Positions 13,842-14,498 of a stretch of DNA of 14,498 bases are shown here, in pieces (position 1 is the stretch's first letter; the number at the start of each line of letters is the position of its first letter). The notes beneath the pieces were generated by a model that was not told the origin of the DNA, did no database searches, and saw nothing but the letters and a program-made list of their open reading frames with translations. Origin of the DNA: Prevotella sp. Lineage in GTDB: Bacteria; Bacteroidota; Bacteroidia; Bacteroidales; Bacteroidaceae. The stretch lies in contig JAFRMM010000215.1 in the NCBI GenBank assembly GCA_017430675.1, forward strand, positions 1 through 14,498, read 5' to 3'. Both the position numbers and the translations under genes were made by a program.

Positions 13842-14288
13842 TCAGGAACCGTTGTGCAGGACCTCTGTCCGATATATGGGTGGGGGTGGGTGTAGGATAA
13901 AACAGAAAACTTTTATGCGTACTGCGCGCACGCGGTACGCGTGAAGTATCTTGGAAACATCCTCCACCCACACCCATACACATACAGATGATACAGATAG
14001 AATAGTAACTTCCTCACGGGTACCGCGCGCACACACGCGGTACCCGTGAGAAATCCTTGAAAACATCTGTATGTATCTGTATGTGTGTATTGGGTTTTGG
14101 ACAGTGACGCCAGTGACGCTATAATGCGTAAACTTTTCACGCGTACCGCGTAGGCGTATGCGCGTTGCGCCTGGGCGCATTATGCGTGTGCGCAGTACCC
14201 GTGAGGCTTTTAGGAAATCCAGCGTCACTGGTGTCACTGGCGTCACTGATTCATTGAAAAACTGTCTGATAATCGTTGTTCTTTCCAT
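13842..14288 (-). CDS. Doubtful 148-aa ORF spanning the palindrome modules
   Basis: A frame from ATG 14288 stays open through all three palindromic modules. It starts MERTTIIRQFFNESVTPVTP and shows module-periodic segments: RGTREKFTHYSVTGVTV, then RGTREEVTILSVSSVCVWV, and FSRISHGYRVCA against VSKILHAYRVRA. A TATCTTTG lies 20 bp upstream. The residue pattern mostly mirrors the DNA repeats, and palindromic DNA can leave long open frames by chance. The opening vaguely resembles the start of VirE/BT4734-type proteins, an impression only. I consider it more likely non-coding or a relic than a functional gene. Confidence 0.15.
   Translation of the reverse strand: MERTTIIRQFFNESVTPVTPVTLDFLKASRVLRTRIMRPGATRIRLRGTREKFTHYSVTGVTVQNPIHTYRYIQMFSRISHGYRVCARGTREEVTILSVSSVCVWVWVEDVSKILHAYRVRAVRIKVFCFILHPPPPIYRTEVLHNGS
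13875..13978. repeat. Nested palindrome module A
   Basis: Outer arms 13875-13898 (TATGGGTGGGGGTGG...AGGAT) and 13959-13978 are inverse copies, with one mismatch and a 4-nt indel. The inner hairpin 13917-13940 is GCGTACTGCG-CGCA-CGCGGTACGC (10-bp stem with one G-T pair). Between them lie AAAACTTTTAT on the left and GAAGTATCTTGGAAAC on the right. Confidence 0.85.
13976..14090. repeat. Nested palindrome module B
   Basis: Outer arms 13976-13998 and 14065-14090 are built from ATACAGAT-like units and are inverse copies with small indels. The inner hairpin has a perfect 15-bp stem: CTCACGGGTACCGCG (14013-14027), 8-nt loop, CGCGGTACCCGTGAG (14036-14050). The left arm abuts module A, sharing ATA. Confidence 0.9.
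14102..14248. repeat. Nested palindrome module C
   Basis: The left arm 14102-14120 holds two copies of CAGTGACGC; the right arm 14221-14248 is the inverse with three copies of the 9-mer. The inner core runs from CACGCGTACCGCG (14138-14150) to GCGCAGTACCCGTG (14190-14203), with extra GC-rich sequence and an ATAATGCG/CGCATTAT pair (14121-14128, 14176-14183). Confidence 0.85.
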
Positions 14289-14307
14289 ACCTGATATGAT
14301 TTGGCGG

Positions 14308-14315
14308 CAAAGATA
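14308..14315 (-). promoter_or_regulatory. -7-like element facing the palindrome modules
   Basis: Minus-strand TATCTTTG fits TAnnTTTG; no good -33 is seen. If active, it would transcribe through modules C, B and A toward cysE. Confidence 0.35.
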
Positions 14316-14374
14316 CGAAATAATTCGATACGTTTGCCGAAAATCCCAGAGTCAGGATAAACCTAAATTCAGTA

Positions 14375-14426
14375 GGTGGTGCAGACCACCCCGCCCTGAC
14401 GGGCACCCCTCCTGTCTCAGGAGGGG
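14375..14426. repeat. Three consecutive short hairpins
   Basis: GGTGGT-GCAG-ACCACC (14375-14390), GCCC-TGAC-GGGC (14393-14404) and CCCCTCCTG-TCT-CAGGAGGGG (14406-14426) follow each other with 1-2 nt gaps. The order resembles dispersed intergenic repeats I have seen in Bacteroidota genomes. No gene is evident in the last 170 bases. Confidence 0.7.
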
Positions 14427-14472
14427 AGTCAGAATACCTTGGGGGGCAGTCAAGCGGCAGTGACTTTCGGGA

Positions 14473-14489
14473 AATACTCAATGAGTATT
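14473..14489. promoter_or_regulatory. 17-bp perfect palindrome, possible operator
   Basis: AATACTCA-A-TGAGTATT is a perfect inverted repeat at the right edge of the window. The neighbouring gene lies outside, so its role cannot be judged. Confidence 0.35.
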
Positions 14490-14498
14490 GCAAAATAC

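Noticed and set aside
13875..14248. CRISPR array
   Set aside because: Repeats are few, inverted rather than direct, and diverged; spacers are not uniform and no cas gene is present.
13875..14426. Insertion sequence
   Set aside because: No transposase frame and no terminal inverted repeats with target duplications were seen.

Overview
The window looks like a chromosomal segment from a Bacteroidales genome, most likely Prevotellaceae. Several upstream regions carry the Bacteroidota sigma-70 -7 signature (TAnnTTTG, often about 20 nt after a TTTG/TTG). Shine-Dalgarno sequences are mostly absent. The gene run rlmN, pdxA, sigma-54 activator, LptE-like lipoprotein, TPR-like protein, secG is a layout I associate with Bacteroidales. 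The species assignment is inference.

Layout. 1-63 (minus): first 21 codons of an XRE-type helix-turn-helix gene running off the left edge. 64-608: no convincing gene, but several stem-loops. 609-943 (plus): a compact unit with promoter, structured leader, 57-aa ORF and strong terminator, of unknown function. 956-1100: decayed GNAT acetyltransferase fragment. 1150-1778 (minus): greA and tRNA-His with promoter and terminator. 1856-4745 (minus): secG, a TPR-like protein, and one long ORF joining a complete sigma-54 activator to an LptE-like outer-membrane lipoprotein. 4811-6940 (minus): divergent pdxA and rlmN. 7044-12049 (plus): a 1223-aa protein joining two glycosyltransferase-like domains, a HIT-fold DUF4922-like domain and a SpoIID/LytB-like domain, followed 2 bp later by an AmpG-like transporter. 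12147-12758 (plus): aromatic-rich lipoprotein. 12805-13725 (minus): cysE. 13842-14498: repeat-rich, no clear gene.

How the genes may work together. The minus-strand block covers ribosome modification, vitamin B6-type metabolism, envelope transport and protein export. The plus-strand pair joins putative glycan-handling enzymes to a muropeptide-permease-like transporter. Since the large enzyme has no visible signal peptide, a cytoplasmic cell-wall salvage unit is an attractive but unproven reading.

Best leads: (1) three consecutive nested palindromes at 13,875-14,248, whose outer arms differ between modules yet stay self-complementary within each module; (2) the sigma-54 activator/lipoprotein fusion; (3) the four-domain protein plus AmpG-like pair, whose SpoIID junction is built of 7-bp tandem repeats; (4) an in-frame REP-like palindrome inside the transporter gene; (5) a PdxA homologue lacking expected active-site signatures.
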